From the NCBI GenBank assembly GCA_030847615.1, contig JAUMIR010000004.1, forward strand, positions 276,605,501 to 276,669,500: 64,000 bases of DNA, given 5' to 3'. Under the pieces are notes generated by a model, which searched no databases, was not told the DNA's origin, and was given only the letters and a program-made list of their open reading frames with translations. The first letter of the stretch is position 1, and every line of letters starts with the position of its first letter. Source of the stretch: Gambelia wislizenii (lineage: Eukaryota > Chordata > Lepidosauria > Squamata > Crotaphytidae). Position numbers and translations under genes: made by a program. Positions 22,556-35,030 of this stretch are shown here, one piece after another.

Positions 22556-22775
22556 AGGGCTCTTTCACACTACACAACTATAGCACTACAATTCCACCTT
22601 AATTATCATGGCTGTATCCTATGGAGATTTGGGATATGTTGCTTGGTGAGACATCAGAGTTCTTTGGCTGAGAATTTTAAATACCTCTCCCTAAAGTGCA
22701 AATCCCAGGACTCAATCAGATGAAACCAAGACAGTGGAATCATAGTCCTATAACTTTCTAATGTGAAAGAGCCCT
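22556..22775. mobile_element. MITE with GGGCT...CACACTACA ends (family D)
   Basis: Inverted ends AGGGCTCTTTCACACTA (left) and TAATGTGAAAGAGCCCT (right). The interior includes the palindromic CAAATCCCAGGA and GGAGATTTGGG pair seen in all family D copies (24.3, 24.6, 27.9, 44.8 and 52.3 kb). Non-coding. Superfamily not settled. Confidence 0.65.
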
Positions 22776-24296
22776 AGGTCCATACTTTCCCCATCTATTT
22801 CCAGATGAAACTGTCTTGGTCTGCTTTTCCCCCCTCTTTCCAGAATTAGCCCCTAATTTGGGGGAAAATAGTGATAGAAAGGATTGAAAATGCCTTTCTC
22901 CCTTCACCACAACTTTGTTTTCATTTCTCCTCATCATTATTAACTATTAGTGGTAGCCAGGGATGGATGAGAATTTTATCTCAATTTGTTTCTTGAATAA
23001 GAATTTACTAAAATTTTCAAATTTCTTTGTATGCAGATTCAAGTGGACTTCATATGGAAAAAAATAATATGGAAGAAATGGAGAGACTTGTCTATCTAGG
23101 CCAAAAACACCGAATGCTTAACTCATAAATATGAGTTGAATTCCTGTGTATTCCACCTTGTTTGTAAAGCAAATAGGATCTTCCCCTGCCCCTGAACTGT
23201 CCCTCTTCAGTCTGGTACAACATGCTCTGCTTTCCATGTTGGTAATAATTCCAACTGAATTTGGACATGTGAAAAAAAAATTGAGATTGTTTTTGAAGAA
23301 TTTACAAGATTAACAAATTTCTTCATATCCATAATGGAAAGATCTTGAGATTTAGAAAACTGAAATGTGACAGATCTAAAACTGAATTTTTAGATCCCTT
23401 TTGTAAGAGCTGGAAATGTTTTTTTGTCACCTTGGTATATTGTTCCCAAATGGGACATACAGTAACTCTTCCTTATATATTTTTGTATTAGTTACTCACT
23501 GATTTTGGTAAATGAAAGGGCACACATTTGAGGACACCACTGTGCTGGATGCTAAACACGTCCCAAAAGAATACCTTAGAGAAGTAATCTTGGCTGTGTC
23601 CTGACATTTTAGCCTGTCCTATAGAGTTCAGTGGAAGTCACTCTCATTCCAGTCTTATGTGCATAACCTGGCAGTATGAAATTCATTTAATGATTCTACT
23701 CTTTTCTCTTTTTACTGATTGGCAGAACTGCTGGATGCATAAAGAAGTGTTTTGTACACCTTTGACATGGTGGATTCCTGTGGTATTGAGAAAAGTGTTA
23801 ATCTGTATTAATCTGTATAATTTATTGCTATGTATTGTGAACTCTTCAAAATGACTAACTGCCTGGAGTGAAGGGCATGATTGGAGACACATCATCCAAA
23901 AACAAATCATAAAAGAAAAATAATTAGTGGAACAGTATGAATAAGTACAAAAGGAGGAAAATATGTTTTTGCATTCCGGGACTATATTCAGTGAAGTCCG
24001 AAATGGCATCCTAAAACAGTAATCACTCTTCATGTGGGAGCTGTGGTGTTTGTCCTCCTTCTAGTCTGATACCACTTTGGGGTGGGGTTTTTATTGTTAA
24101 AGTTATGTATCTGACATGGTGTCCCCCTAATATGCAGCACAGTCTTATGCATCAAAAGTGGTTTCCTCCCTAGTAACTATGTTTACAGTTGTGTCCAAAG
24201 CCAGGACCCAGCTAGATACTTAAGCTGGATCAAACTGCTACTGGAAGAATTGGTGGAAACCTCCCTCCTGCAGGTCCCTGTACAACCTGGAAACCT
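22776..24296. other. AT-rich unique spacer
   Basis: About 1.5 kb with no recognised gene or repeat. Open frames are short and carry no motif. Confidence 0.5.
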
Positions 24297-24521
24297 GGGG
24301 GTCATCACACTAGACAATTAGAGCCTTAATATTCCACTTTAACTCTCATGGCAACAGTCTATGGGATACTGGGGCTTGTTGTTTGATGAGGCACTAGAGC
24401 CTTCTGGCTTAGAATTCTAAATGCCCCACCCTAAACTGGAAGTCCAAGGATTTCATAGGTCTGAACCATGGCACTTAACATGGAATCATAATGCTATAAT
24501 TGTGTAGTGTGAATGGGCTCC
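24297..24521. mobile_element. MITE, family D
   Basis: GGGTCATCACACTAGACAAT at the left and TTGTGTAGTGTGAATGGGCT at the right. The interior has GTCTATGGGATACTGGGGCT and GGAAGTCCAAGGATTTCATA as the diverged arm pair. Confidence 0.6.
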
Positions 24522-24574
24522 TGGACCAGAAGGTTTTCTAGCACTGAAAGCTACAGGAGGAAAGGAAGGTATAA

Positions 24575-24735
24575 AATGCTGGGATTTGCAGTTTAGGAAG
24601 AGACATTTAGAATTCTTAGCCAGAAAGTAATAGTGCCTCCACCAACTACTAACCCCAGGATTCCATGGGATTCAGCTATGGCAGTTGAAATGGATTCATA
24701 TTGCTGTTTAACTGTGCAGCGTGAAAGGGGCCCTG
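24575..24735. mobile_element. MITE, family D, partial
   Basis: Starts inside the element at GCTGGGATTTGCAGTTTAGG and ends GTGCAGCGTGAAAGGGGCCC. It lies only about 50 bases from the previous copy. The left terminus is missing. Confidence 0.5.
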
Positions 24736-24899
24736 GAAAAGCTCAGCAATTTCCTCAGACTTCATCCAACAGCCTGAGACCTGTACTAGAAAGTGAAATG
24801 TTTCCATATGGTCAGTTGAAGGGAATTAAAGGAATTCTCGCATCAGGTTTATGGACCAGGGAGAACTAAAACTAGAATTTTAGCGGAGAGGGGAATAAA

Positions 24900-25252
24900 A
24901 ATTTTCTGTAATGTTCTTCTCCAAGTACCCTATTTAGCAGAAATATGCTAAATATCTCCATTTATGCACAGAGCATGGAAATTGACTCATTTTGGTCAAC
25001 ATCCAAAATCACCCAACCAATATGGCTACTTGTTCACAAAGGAGAAGGCATTTTCTGAGGTAGTACTCAGTACTCTAGAATGCTTCCCAAAGAAGTTGAA
25101 GACTTTTGAAAACATTTGTAAACTGCTGTTTGATATTTGAAAGTGCCCACTGACATTATGTTTTACAGTTTCACAGTGACATATGTCAACTTGAGAGGAT
25201 TTTGAAAGGCAGCTATTAAAATGTTTAAATAAATAATAAATAAAACATCACT
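24900..25252 (+). mobile_element. Degenerate LINE 3' end, L2/CR1-like
   Basis: From about 25030 the sequence (AAAGGAGAAGGCATTTTCTG ... GAATGCTTCCCAAAGAAGTT) resembles the C-terminal coding end and 3' UTR of L2-type LINEs. It closes with TTAAATAAATAATAAATAAA at 25221-25242. Strongly decayed. The 5' limit is arbitrary. Confidence 0.35.
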
Positions 25253-26404
25253 ACCCTTTTCTATTAAAAGTGTTGGCCTATTGCAGTCCTTGAGGCCCTG
25301 CTAGGCCCTTGTCTTACATATCCCAAGTTCTACAAGGGAGTGAGGTGGGCCAAATTACTTCCTATTTACTGTTTTAACAGAATGGTCTACATTTTGCATA
25401 GCTAACTGTAATGTGAGGCTTCACCATTTGTATCAGCTGCCTCTTTAAAGAAATCATGGGGACCTGGATTAAAATTCAAACAATTTAAAGAAGTTCAAGT
25501 TTCTGAACAGTGTGACTCACTTCTTGCTCACTTCAGAGTTATGTTTTCCGTCATTTAACAAGAAGGCAATAGTGATGATTTCAACCATATCTGTGCAGAC
25601 TGTGTACTTGCTGTCATGTGAAACTGTCTTCTGTCCCTGAAAGTACCTGTTGTAATTTTACCAATCACTAGTAACCCAAACTTCAAATATAACCTGGGTC
25701 ATTAAAGTGGCAGGCTGCATAATGGGAAGGTGTCAGAGAGAAATCTATCTGGAGAGATAGAAAAGGAATGGCGCCTAAAAATGCAACTTTTGTCACACTT
25801 ATACACTGTCTCATCCCTTGCTATATATTGTAAAGCAATGTCCTTCTCTAGAAAATGTACTACAAATAAATTTATTCACTTGAACTTTGATACAATCTCA
25901 CATAATTACATAATCTCTCCATGTGTTTCTATATTTAATAGTTTTACAACTATTCCTCTTGCTGAGAGAGGATAAACCACCACTGAGGAAGAGATTAGCA
26001 AGTGGCAGGAGATGGGCAAATGAAGATTGAAAAGTTGAAACTTAAAAGGCAGGATGCATTCTTAATAGTAAGAGAGCTAAATACATCAAGAATAAGAAAT
26101 ACTGAAGTAGCTGTGTTACAGTGAATATTGCAATATATGAGAATATGAAGAATGTGATACTTTGTTGATATTGCTCATATATCAGGAGAATGACGAAAAA
26201 ATGACCAGTTTAGGTTGACAGTTACTTAACAGTCATTGCCAGCTTCAGGTATTTACCATATAGGTATAGGATTTCCTCACATTTCCTTGTAAATGTTGCT
26301 AAAAGAAGATAGGTTCATCAGACAGAGGCTACAGGGCCTGGAATTCTGTTGGTTCACTACTCGAGTGTAATGAAACTGGTGTAGAAGGTGGGCAGCAGCA
26401 AAAA
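25253..26404. other. Unique spacer
   Basis: No recognisable gene, RNA or repeat in about 1.15 kb. Confidence 0.5.
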
Positions 26405-26650
26405 AGCTGAAAGTACAGTAGCCAGCATGGGGTAGTGGTTTGAATGTTGGACTATGAATCTGAGAGACTGGGATCTGAATCCAGCCCCTTGGCCATGGAA
26501 ACCTACTTGGTGACCGTGGGCAAGTCACACTCTCCCAGCCTGAGAGGTAGGCAATGGCAACCCCCCTCTGAACAGATCTTACCAAGAAAACCCCATGATA
26601 GGTTTGCCTTATGGTTGGCGTAAGTGAGAAATGATGACAACAACAGCAAC
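26405..26650 (+). mobile_element. tRNA-derived SINE with MIR-like core
   Basis: The tRNA-like head has an A-box-like TAGTGGTTTGAATGTTGGAC and a B-box-like GGATCTGAATCCAGC. The core is TGACCGTGGGCAAGTCACAC, then GGCAATGGCAACC, CCAAGAAAACCCCATGATAG and a CAACAACAGCAACAA tail. Relatives are at 38.6, 44.3 and 61.4 kb. It would have been transcribed by RNA polymerase III and moved by a LINE. Confidence 0.75.
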
Positions 26651-26959
26651 AATGACAGACATGAATGAAGTGTAAACATCACAGAAGTAGATAGCTTGAA
26701 GCCATATATTTTGTCTGTTTTCCATCATCACTGCTGCCCAGCCATGGAAAATGTGTATTGCTAGCTTAGTGCACAAAGTCTCTGTTCTGATCCATAGTCT
26801 GTAGCTGTTTTGATCTATAGTCTACACAGAGGGAGAGATACTCTTCTACAATAGTGCTCAACTTCTTTCATCCTATACTTTCCTCTGATTTGAGAATTTT
26901 ATCAATTTATCTTGTGTAGTTCCTCAAGGAAGCTAGGCCGCTCATATACAATAAGATTA

Positions 26960-27170
26960 CCCAGTTTCAGCCTCACAAGAAGCCTGGGAGATAATTTTGT
27001 GTGTGTGTATTTCTTTATAACCCTGGTACTGTTCAGGGAAGCAGGTTGCTATAGGATGTGATACAGATACTTGCTCAACCACTGAGCTCCATTGCTAGAT
27101 AAGGGTTTGAGCCTAGGCCTTCAATAGTCTGTGCATTCCATTTCCATTGCTGTCTTCTGATCTTGTCTTT
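26960..27170 (-). mobile_element. MIR-type SINE relic
   Basis: CCTCACAAGAAGCCTGGGAG, then a GT run, then CTTGCTCAACCACTGAGCTC and GGGTTTGAGCCTAGGCCTTC follow the order of an antisense MIR core and B box. Highly diverged; could be chance plus composition. Confidence 0.35.
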
Positions 27171-27897
27171 CTAGCAAAGTTATCAGGATGCTGAATCTAT
27201 TTTAGCAGCTGGAGACTGGGGTGGGGTGGTGGGGTGACTTCCTATCTAGAATAAGACAGAAGTTACTTTTTAAAAAAATTTTGAGGAATGTTTAAAGATT
27301 TAAGATGAAAGGCTCAAGGGGCTCAATTTCTCAAAGTTTTGACAAATTACATTTTCTAGAAAGACCACTATTACATGCCTTCTACTTTCCACCTTGCAAA
27401 GCATGATATTATTCAGTGCCAACCATGACTACAGCTCTCATCTGGTTGAAAGTACCAGATTAAGAGGCTGAAGATGAGGCCATTTTCAGGAGGCAAGAGG
27501 AATATGCCCTATCCCCCTGAAACAAGTAGTCTACCTTCCACCCCAAGTTGTAAAGTAAGCACACCCCCTGTGTACATTTCAAGATCCAAGAAAAGTCATA
27601 ACCCTTCTACAGATTAACACCAGTAAATGTCCAGTACCAGTATGAAAGTCCTGCTATCATCTCCCGCTTGGAGACATCTTTACCTGCCAAGTTTGCCATT
27701 CAAATTACAGTCTGGTGCGCTGAGCAGAAATAAGTCAGCAAGAATAAGTCAACATGAGGTGGAGGTGCATGCTGGCCCCACCACTTTCCTTGCCATTTCT
27801 TTCACCCTCTTATGCACAGGGAAGTGACAGTCTAAACCAGAGAAACTTCTGTTCCATGGAAGCTTTCCAAATTATTTGGAACCTAGGAATATTTAGA
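27171..27897. other. Unique spacer
   Basis: About 730 bases with no recognised feature. Confidence 0.5.
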
Positions 27898-28085
27898 GAA
27901 TTACATCAGTTTGGCACCACTTTAACTTTCATGGCTCCATCCTAGGAAATCCAGGGATTTGTAGCTTTGTGGTATACTTAGAATTTGCTTCTAGAAATTC
28001 TTATGCATTCTGTTGGACTACAGCACTAGAGCTCTCTTAGGAGGGAATTCTAAAATTTAAAGTGGTATCAGTGTGATATAACTTT
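27898..28085. mobile_element. MITE, family D, decayed
   Basis: The arms CAGTTTGGCACCACTTTAAC and TTAAAGTGGTATCAGTGTGA are inverted. CATCCTAGGAAATCCAGGGA lies inside. It directly precedes a family A MITE. Confidence 0.5.
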
Positions 28086-28101
28086 ACATTATGTAGACTG
28101 A

Positions 28102-28671
28102 TGACTTTATCAGCCCACCCTCCTGAAAAGTTCTTTTGCCGGCATAAATTGTGGCATTTTTATGCTGGCAAAAGAACTCCTCCCACCAGACCTTACCTTG
28201 CTCGCATGACAGAGGCTTCCCAGGCACTTATGAGGAATGAACTCTGTTCACTTCCTGGTTTAATATCTCACCTAATCTTACAAGAAGATGCTTGTGTGGG
28301 AAATTAAAGCAAATGAACAAAATAAACACACACAAAGTTAACATAAGCACATGCACACACTTAAAAAGTCCTAAGTACCCAAGGGGTGGTCATAAAAAGA
28401 GTGTACCCTACCTGGCTGTCATGATCTCGACTGCCAGTGTTTGCCCATTGATGCTGCATTCATGTGAATACCATGGCATGAGGATTCAAATGCTGGCAAT
28501 GCTGGCACAAAAGCGCCATGGGGGATCAATTGACATCTTGAGCCATCAATAAAAAGGAACAGGATTTAGACTGGACATGATCGTGAAAGGGCAATGTCAT
28601 CTGGTACGCAAGCCCTTTCATGATCATTAGGCGTCCTTATGATGTCATATTTGGATGGTCTGATAAAGTCC
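28102..28671. mobile_element. MITE, family A (Harbinger-like), 570 bases, TSD TGA
   Basis: Ends TGACTTTATCAG (left) and GTCTGATAAAGTCC (right) with a 3-base duplication TGA at 28099-28101 and 28672-28674. The subterminal left contains two inverted TCTTTTGCCGGCATAAA / TTTATGCTGGCAAAAGA copies forming a hairpin. The interior has ACTTCCTGGTTTAA, GGGAAATTAAA, CATCAATAAAAAGG and a subterminal CTTTCATGATCATTAGG. No transposase. The TSD length and TIR fit PIF/Harbinger loosely; the superfamily is inferred. Confidence 0.7.
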
Positions 28672-29937
28672 TGAGAGCCTGCAATGAACTACAGTACTTT
28701 GTACAGGTAGTTCAGGCTAAAACCCTCCAGGCATAGGGGTTATTCAACACACTTTAAACATGCCTGAATAAGACTCTGCTTGCTTTGGATATGGAGTATT
28801 TTACCACCCCCCTTCACTGGAAATGCAGACTAATTGAAATTAGTGGCATTTACTTCTGATTTAACAATCTGCACAAAATCAAACTGCACTATTAATTCTT
28901 CATCTATAAATGCAACAAAATGTACTATATGTAGGGGATGGGGGTATGTGGTGGGATGACAGGGTAAACATAACATACCCATGGATTTATTTATCTCTAG
29001 TCCTACCTCCTATCTTTGTGTTTTGGGGCCCATGTCTTTCACTGCATGAAAACAGGAGGCAGGGCCACAGCAGTATGGACTATGTTGGCTCAACCTGTTG
29101 ATCCGAAATAAATTGCTCTTCCAATTGTCATTTCTACGTATATTCTATGTGCATTCTGTTTTGTGGAGGTGATGTTATTGATTATTTTGCTCCAGGCTAG
29201 TCCTGCTTCTTCAGCATTACAACGTGTTAGCACCTTGAATGTGCCTCACTCAAGTCAGCATGGCTTATTGCCCCTTTGCCATGCCTTTGTTCAGCTTGGA
29301 GGTCAGCAGCTCCTGTTATGTGCACTACATAGACCTGCATGAATCGGCATTAGGGCAAGGTAGAGGAGAGGGATGCAGAGCAGCAGACACTTGTTTGTGG
29401 TGTCAAGATGTACCCATTCTCTTGGTTTGGGGGAGGTGAGGAGTGGCCCAAGACGCTCTGGGCAGCAGCAGGTGTTAGAGGAAAAGAGGGAAAATAAGGA
29501 AGACTCCTTTCTAAGGCAACAAATTTAAATTCCTATTCCAGTTCTAAAGAGGGGGTCTCTTGCTAAAACAGTTCTGGAGCTTCCCAGCCCCTTAATCCGG
29601 TACTATAAAGTTCTCTAAACTCTTGATAGATTTCTAGTGACTGAAGATTGGACAAAGCTAAATTCTTCATGGTAAAAATAAATCATTGAATAACAACAAT
29701 GACAATAACATGAAGCTGGGATCTTTATCATGACAAGGGATTGGATTCAGCTCCTTTTGTGGCCATGGAAGCATTCCCTGAGTGGAGCTCTGCTCAGAAT
29801 GGTCCCACTGATGAAAAGTGGGATGGGAAAGAGGAGATCCTGGTGGATTCCAACTCCCTTGAGGCTCCTTGTGCCACTGTCCCACTGTTCTGAAGGGTTC
29901 GTTAAACTTACAGAGCATAATTTCAGGAGAAGTTAGA
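28672..29937. other. Unique spacer
   Basis: About 1.27 kb. No feature recognised beyond weak similarity of ATTAGTGGCATTTACTTCTG near 28840 to old SINE-like relics. Confidence 0.5.
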
Positions 29938-30040
29938 GGATTATTATTTATTTTATTTATTTGTTGGATTTATATCCTACCTTTCCCCCAACTTGAGATT
30001 CAAGGCAGCTTACAATAAATTAAAAAATACAATTAAAAAT
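29938..30040 (-). mobile_element. LINE 3' tail, L2-like
   Basis: On the minus strand: TTGTAAGCTGCCTTGAATCT, then GGTAGGATATAAATCC and a run of ATAAATAA units. This tail ends many squamate L2-type LINEs and the SINEs they move. Heavily 5' truncated. Confidence 0.6.
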
Positions 30041-30477
30041 GATGGCAAAGGAAGATAGCAGAGAAGCGATGAATTAACAGATATTGCCTTCCCTCTGTAA
30101 GAAGCTATGCCTTGGTAGACCAGATGGAAGGAACTCTTCCATTGCTGCAGATAGAAGGAAACTTTCATTTATGAAACAAAAAACTTGGATTTAGACTAGC
30201 ATGTTATAGCCAGGGTGGGCATTCTCTAAGGGTTGGGGAACCATTTTTAGGTCAGTGGACTGTGCAAGCACATCCGGCAGTAGACTCTTGGAATACCAGA
30301 ATTCAATTCTGATCACTTCCTGACATTTTTGTGCTGTTTTGTTGTTGTTGGGTGGATGGGAGGAGGCAGCTTTAACAAGCACATATGCATCACTAGGAAT
30401 CTATTTTCAGCTGGGATTTTCAGAGTTTCTGGAATCCTGGAAGTTCAAGATGTGGGCAGGGAGTCTAGGTAGGTCTA

Positions 30478-33302
30478 AGAGACCAAGCATGGGAAATAAG
30501 CAAGATGAACTCGAACTCCTAGCACTACAAAACAAATATGATATAATAGGCATTACTGAAACCTGGTTGGATGAGTCGCATGATTGGATTGTAGAAATGG
30601 AGGGGTATAACCTTTATAAGAGAAACAGGCCAAACAGGAAAGGAGGAGGAACAGCATTATATGTCAGGGATATTTACACCAGTGAAGAGATCCATGACAT
30701 CAATACTGGAAGCCAGGTGGAGAGCATCTGGATAAAAATTAAAGGGGAGGGAAACAACAGGGATGTTATTGTGGGACTCTACTACAGACCCCCAAATCAG
30801 ACGGAGGAATTGGATGTTGCCTTTCTAGAACAGATGAACATACATGCAGAAAGGAGATGTAGTAGTGATGGGGGACTTCAACTATCCTGATATTTGCTGG
30901 CAATCTAACTCAGCCAAAACTACAAGGTCTAGCAAATTCCTTACTTGCCTGGAAGACAATTTCATGGTCCAAAAGGTGGAAGAGGCAACAAGGGGGTCAG
31001 CTATTTTAGATCTGATCCTAACCAACAGGGATGACCTGGTTAATGGGGTGCAAGTGGTGGGATCCTTAGGTGAGAGTGACCATGTTCTCCTGGAGTTTAT
31101 TATACAATGGAAAGGAGAAGCCAGGCACAGTCCGACACGCATTCTTGACTTTAGGAGAGCTGATTTTAATAAACTCAGGGAAATACTGGGGGTGATCCCA
31201 TGGTCAGGAATATTAAAAGAGAAGAGACCTCAAAATGGATGGGACTTTCTCAAAAGGGAGATACTGAAGGCACAATTTCAAACAGTACCATTGAGGAAGA
31301 AATATGGGAGTTGTCTCAAGAAAGCAGGATGGATGACTAAAGAACTTTCAACAGAGATAAGTTTTAAATGGAACATGTATAGGAAATGGAAAAAGGGGGA
31401 AATCACCAAAGAAGAATTCAAACAAATAGCGAACACATGTAGGAGTAAAGTCAGAAAAGCTAAAGTGCAGAATCAGCTCAGGCTTGCTAGAGAGGTTAAG
31501 AACAATAAAAAGGGTTTTTTTTTCGGTAGGTCTGCAGCAAAAGGAGGAAGAACGAAATGGTAGGGCCACTACGCGGAAAAGATGGCAAAATGCTAACAGG
31601 GGAGAGAGAAAAGGCAGAATTACTCAACACCTTCTTTGCCTCAGTGTTTTCAGAAAAGGAAAAGGGTGACCAACCTGAGGATAAAGGAAAAGAGGACACA
31701 ATAGGGGAAATACAGCACAGAATAAGCAAAGAGGTAGTACAGGAATACCTTCTTAATCTAAATGAATTTAAATCTCCAGGACCAGATGAACTACATCCAA
31801 GAGTATTAAAAGAGCTGGCAAATATAATCTCAGAGCCATTGGCAATAATCTTTGAGAACTCTTGGAGAACAGCAGAAGTCCCAGCAGACTGGAGGAGGTC
31901 AAACGTTGTCCCCATTTTCAAAATGGGAAAAAGGAGGATCCCAACAATTACCATCCAGTTAGTCTGACATCAATACCAGGGAAGATTCTAGAGCAGATCA
32001 TTAAACAGAGAGTCTGTGAACATTTAGAAGGCAATGCCATAATCACAAAAAGTCAATTGGGTTTCAGAGAAACAAGTCATGTCACACTAATCTGATCTCT
32101 TTTTTTGATAAAATTACCAGCTTGGTAGATGAAGGGAATGCTGTGAATATCGCATACCTTGATTTCAGTAAGGCCTTTGACAAGGTTCCCCATGACATTC
32201 TTGCAAACAAGCTTGTAAAATGTGGGCTAGACAAGTTAACTGTTCAATGGATTTGTAATTGGTTGACCAGTCGAACCCAAAGGGTGCTCAGCAGTGGCTC
32301 CTCTTCGTCTTGGAAAGATGTGACCAGTGGGGTGCCACAGGGTTCTGTCCTGGGCCCAGTGCTATTCAACATCTTTAACAATGACTTGGATGAAGGAATT
32401 AGGGGCATACTTATCAAATTTGCAGATAACACCAAATTAGGAGAAGTAGCTAATACCCTAGAGGACAGGATCAAAATTCAAAATGACCTGGATAGACTGG
32501 AGAGTTGGGCCAAAGCTAACAAAATGAAATTCAAGACGGAGAAATGTAAGGCACTTAGGGTGGAAAAATGAAATGCATAGATATAGGATGGGGGAGACCT
32601 GGCTGAATGAGACCACATGTGAAAGGGATCTAGGAGTCCTAGTAGACCACAAGTTGAACATGAGTCAACAGTGTGATGCGGCAGCTAAAAAGGCCAATGC
32701 AATTTTGGGCTGCATCAATAGAAGTATAGTGTCTAGATCCAGGGAAGTAATAGTGCCACTCTATTCTGCCTTGGTCAGACCTCACCTAGAATACTGTGTC
32801 CAGTTCTGGGCACCACAATTCAAAAAGGATACTGACAAATTGGAGCATGTCCAGAGAAGGGCGACTAAAATGGTGAAAGGTCTGGAAAAGATGCCTTATG
32901 AGGAGAGACTTAGGGAGCTGGTTATGTTTAGCCTGGAAAAAAGACGGTTAAGAGGCCATATGATACCCCTGTTTAAGTATTTGAAGGGATGTCACGTTGA
33001 GGATGGAGCAGACTTGTTTTCTGCTGCTCCAGAGACTGGAACACGGAGCAATGGGTGCAAGCTCCAGGAACAGAGATTCCACCTCAACATTAGGAGGAAC
33101 TTTTTGACAGTAAGAGCTGTTCAGCAGTGGAACACACTCCCTTGGAGCGTGGTAGGGTCTCTTTCATTGGAGGTCTTCAAACAGAGGCTGGATGGCCATC
33201 TGTCGGAGATGCTTTGATCGTGATTTCCTGCGTGGCAGGGGGTTGGACTGGATGGCCCTTGTGGTCTCTTCCAACTCTGCAATTCTATGATTCTATGATT
33301 CT
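30478..33302 (+). mobile_element. CR1 LINE, long copy with endonuclease and RT
   Basis: The longest retroelement copy in the window: ORF2 from the endonuclease start through the RT C-terminus, then a short 3' UTR and terminal repeats ATTCTATGATTCTATGATTC at 33280-33300. ORF1 is absent (5' truncated near 30478). Several other CR1 pieces in the window (9.4, 11.0, 20.4, 37.5, 52.7 and 63.4 kb) are subsets of this sequence. Confidence 0.9.
30492..33217 (+). pseudogene. CR1 ORF2: AP endonuclease and reverse transcriptase
   Basis: Endonuclease: GITETWLDESHDW near 30560, GGGTALYVRD near 30650, VGLYYRPPNQ near 30775, VVMGDFNYPDICW near 30865 and GESDHVLLEF near 31070. RT: FKSPGPDELHPRVL near 31770, NVVPIFKMG near 31905, AYLDFSKAFDKVPHDIL near 32155, [17 protein letters not shown] near 32330, then KFADNTKLG near 32420. 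The catalytic FADD is therefore FADN here. The C-terminus [19 protein letters not shown] block and NFLTVRAVQQWNTLPWSVV end at a stop at 33215-33217. Frame changes occur near 30880, 31560, 31935, 32090 and 32570, so the copy is dead by both frame and active site. Confidence 0.88.
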
Positions 33303-34699
33303 CATTGCCACAATTGCCTGCCAAGAGGCACATGCAGCTAGTGGGCCATATCATTTCCAGCCCTATTGTACTGCTTGTAAGGGGATTATGGGGTTAGCAC
33401 TGAATGTATTTATTTACTTTTAGTTTTCAAAGAAGGTTGCCTTTATTAAGAAGGTTGCCTTTAAGAAGAGAGCTTTACCATTTCACTCTGGGTTGGGTTG
33501 TAGCATTTTTTTTTTCAACACCTCCTTTCCCTATGACCTTTCAGAAGGTTTAGTAGGGTACCCCTATACACCCACCATCCAAAGTCTAAGGATTGGGCTG
33601 CATAATAATTCAGCCAAATTATTTTGTATTGTAGATATATGCACACATGTCAAGCTGCCCATTATCCCTTATTGCGTGAAGTATGTAATGTAAAGTCATT
33701 TAGCACAGTGTTACATAGCAGTGACATTCATGCAATTAATGAATTTCAGGACTCTTCAGTATTCATTTACTCTCACACACCTATTTCCAGGTATTAATTT
33801 TATTAATGTCATATATTGCTTTTTATTATTTCTGCAATATAAGTTTTAAAAGGAACTTAGAATCACACAAAAATTGTCAGGATTACAGAAGTTTACAAAT
33901 GAAGAGGCTGAAGCTGTAGCCTAGCTGAAAATGCGGTTAAATTTTTAACAATTTAAAAACAGTAAGGCATCTGCATTTTCAGTGAACTGTGCTTCATAGA
34001 TAGATGGAGGGCAAAGTAAGGGATTATACTTTTTTTTTTTTTTTTACAATGGACACAATAATTATTATCCAAAATTAAGGAAGGGAAGTAACTTCTGTAA
34101 CAAAGTAACAAAGCACTGTAATGGCTTTGTTTCTACTCATAAGAAATAATTCAAAATCTTGATGCTCAAAAGAAGCACCCAAGCCTAAGCACATTTACTT
34201 GGAAATAAGTACCAATTATTTCAATATCATCTAAGATGAATAATATAATTATGTAAATGTTTATTATCAGAAAGAGTGGCAAAAGCCTTCTTTTAGAAAA
34301 GTACAATGACCTACTATACATCCTTATTATTCTGAGATGTTGTTGCAGCTAAGCCTAAAGGAATCAGGGGAAAGGAAATACTATATTTTTAAAACGGTAT
34401 TTTCTCCATTGCTTATTGTTCTGGGTTTTTCATGCTTTGTCCTGTTCTTCACCTTTTCAAACCATTCTTTGTTCAGTGCCCACCTCAGTCTGCTGTGCTC
34501 ATCTATACATTACCACTAGCACAGAATTACAAGAACTTCAGGTTTTTTGTGTGTGTCTGGGGGCAAAAGCAAGAAGTTGCAGGACAGGGATGTGGGTTTC
34601 TTGGATTGCATCCGGTCATGCCATTCCACTAATACAAAGTTTCTTCTGCTTTAGGAAGTCCTCTTCCTTTTCTTGTGTGAGCATCAAATCCAATATTTT
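33303..34699. other. Unique spacer
   Basis: About 1.4 kb AT-rich with a poly(T) run at 34030-34047. GCACATTTACTTGGAAATAA near 34190 resembles an old fold-back relic. No gene recognised. Confidence 0.5.
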
Positions 34700-35020
34700 G
34701 CTTTTGCTTGTGCAAGTCATTCCACAAGCTGATGCACATACCACTCCTCTGGCCATTGTACCTGTCTGTTCACAAACCACTTTACACACTGTCCCATAGG
34801 TTACTTCACATGCTGTTCCTGAGCCCTTATGCTAGTTGTTGTATAAGATGATGCACAAACAAGCAACCAGACACTCTACAGGCAGTTGTGCAGACTCTTC
34901 CATAAGCTGTTGTATTAGTTGTTCAAGAAGGAGTTTTACAAGCTATTCCATAAGCTCTTCACTAGTTATTAAGCCTTTGTTTGTTATACAATCTGTTGTA
35001 CAAGCTCAACTACATTGGGC
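34700..35020. repeat. Degenerate minisatellite of GTTGTACAAGCT-like units
   Basis: Recurring blocks such as TGTGCAAGTCATTCCACAAG, GCAGACTCTTCCATAAGCTG, TTTTACAAGCTATTCCATAA and CTGTTGTACAAGCTCAAC give a loose period near 10-20 bases. Each block is nearly self-complementary (ACAAGCTNNT/TTGT). Old and irregular. Confidence 0.5.
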
Positions 35021-35030
35021 TAGGTCAGTG

